In this document: positions 7,121 to 7,272 of the stretch, piece after piece
Layout: the number at the start of each line of letters is the position of its first letter
How positions within the stretch are numbered: position 1 is the first letter of the stretch
DNA from: an uncultured Bacteroidota bacterium
GTDB taxonomy: Bacteria > Bacteroidota > Bacteroidia > Chitinophagales > LD1
Direction of reading: 5' to 3'
DNA length: 7,272 nt
Assembly (NCBI GenBank): GCA_937894725.1
Contig: CALAYL010000042.1
Span: 1 to 7,272, forward strand
The notes under the pieces: generated by a model
Told to the model about the DNA's origin: nothing
The model's input: the letters and a program-made list of their open reading frames with translations, nothing else
The model's database searches: none
Program-made: the position numbers and the translations under genes

Positions 7121-7151
7121 AATAGCAGAGAAAATTGTTTTCTCTGCTATT
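7121..7151 (-). terminator. Perfect 14-bp hairpin between precursor and maturase (leaky terminator)
   Basis: The coding strand reads AATAGCAGAGAAAA, a three-base CAA loop, then TTTTCTCTGCTATT, followed by TTATACG. The stem is perfect over 14 bp. It begins 10 nt after the precursor stop and ends only 16 nt before the maturase ATG. The T-rich tail is short (ATTTTA), so termination is probably partial. No room remains for a promoter between hairpin and maturase, so the downstream genes are most likely expressed by read-through. This would give much precursor mRNA and little enzyme mRNA. An RNA-processing or mRNA-stabilising role is the alternative. Confidence 0.65.
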
Positions 7152-7161
7152 GTTTGATAAG

Positions 7162-7272
7162 TTAATTCCCATTAATCGGATTAGTAATAAGAATTACTTG
7201 ATTCGGGTCAGGTCTTTGTTGTGCACCACATGGAACTAAACAGAATGCATATGATGATCTCAAATCTGCACC
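7162..7272 (-). CDS. Putative RiPP precursor peptide, C-terminal part (5' end beyond window)
   Basis: This frame is open from the right edge to a TAA stop and gives 36 residues, starting Gly-Ala-Asp-Leu-Arg and ending Asn-Pro-Ile-Asn-Gly-Asn. It holds two Cys four positions apart (FCLVPCG, visible residues 10-16), a polar Pro-rich stretch (QQRPDPNQ) and a short hydrophobic patch (VILIT). A short Cys-containing peptide immediately upstream of a radical SAM/SPASM enzyme, with a C39 peptidase and exporter downstream, is the usual arrangement for a modified, double-glycine-leader peptide. The stop is followed at once by a strong hairpin, as expected of a highly expressed precursor gene. The first two visible residues, Gly-Ala, could be the C39 cleavage motif, which would leave a 34-residue core; the leader is outside the window, so this is untested. 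I do not recognise the peptide family. Being coding at all rests on context, the open frame and the hairpin. Confidence 0.6.
   Translation of the reverse strand, partial: GADLRSSYAFCLVPCGAQQRPDPNQVILITNPINGN

Noticed and set aside
1..7272. CRISPR array, tRNA or rRNA gene, insertion sequence or attachment site
   Set aside because: No regularly spaced repeats, tRNA-like cloverleaf, transposase frame or flanking terminal inverted repeats were seen on reading the window.

Overview
The window looks like a piece of a Bacteroidota genome. It is AT-rich, the starts mostly lack strong Shine-Dalgarno sequences, and the exporter proteins (C39 peptidase, LSQGQ-type ABC protein, HlyD-type adaptor) resemble those next to double-glycine peptide clusters in that phylum. 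This assignment is an inference. Every gene I can support is on the minus strand, reading from the right edge (7272) towards the left.

In transcription order the window holds: (1) the C-terminal 36 residues of a small peptide gene with two Cys (7162-7272), running off the right edge, probably the precursor of a ribosomally made, modified peptide (RiPP); (2) a perfect 14-bp hairpin just after its stop (7121-7151), probably a leaky terminator; (3) a radical SAM/SPASM peptide maturase (5777-7104), split by a -1 frame change at a T TTT TTA heptamer (6388-6394); (4) a cytosolic prolyl-oligopeptidase-family serine protease (3820-5793); (5) a C39 double-glycine peptidase (3288-3812) and (6) an ABC transporter (1604-3322), which overlap by 35 nt in different frames and together have the length of one peptidase-containing ABC exporter; (7) an HlyD-type membrane-fusion protein (285-1586). 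The last 284 bases (1-284) hold no gene I can support.

Proposed working order (inference): the radical SAM enzyme installs a crosslink or other modification, perhaps at the Cys residues. The C39 domain removes the leader during export, and the ABC and HlyD proteins carry the product across the envelope. No outer-membrane channel or immunity gene is visible. The unusual member is the prolyl oligopeptidase, placed between maturase and exporter and overlapping the maturase gene by 17 nt. It could trim, release or cyclise the peptide at one of several Pro residues in the precursor, or destroy stray product in the cytosol.

Two reading-frame breaks, in a T6 run of the maturase and an A5 run at the C39/ABC junction, need an explanation. 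Programmed frameshifting, real mutation and sequence error are all possible. Longer runs inside the protease gene (C8 and A9 on the coding strand) keep frame, which argues against gross homopolymer error across the window.
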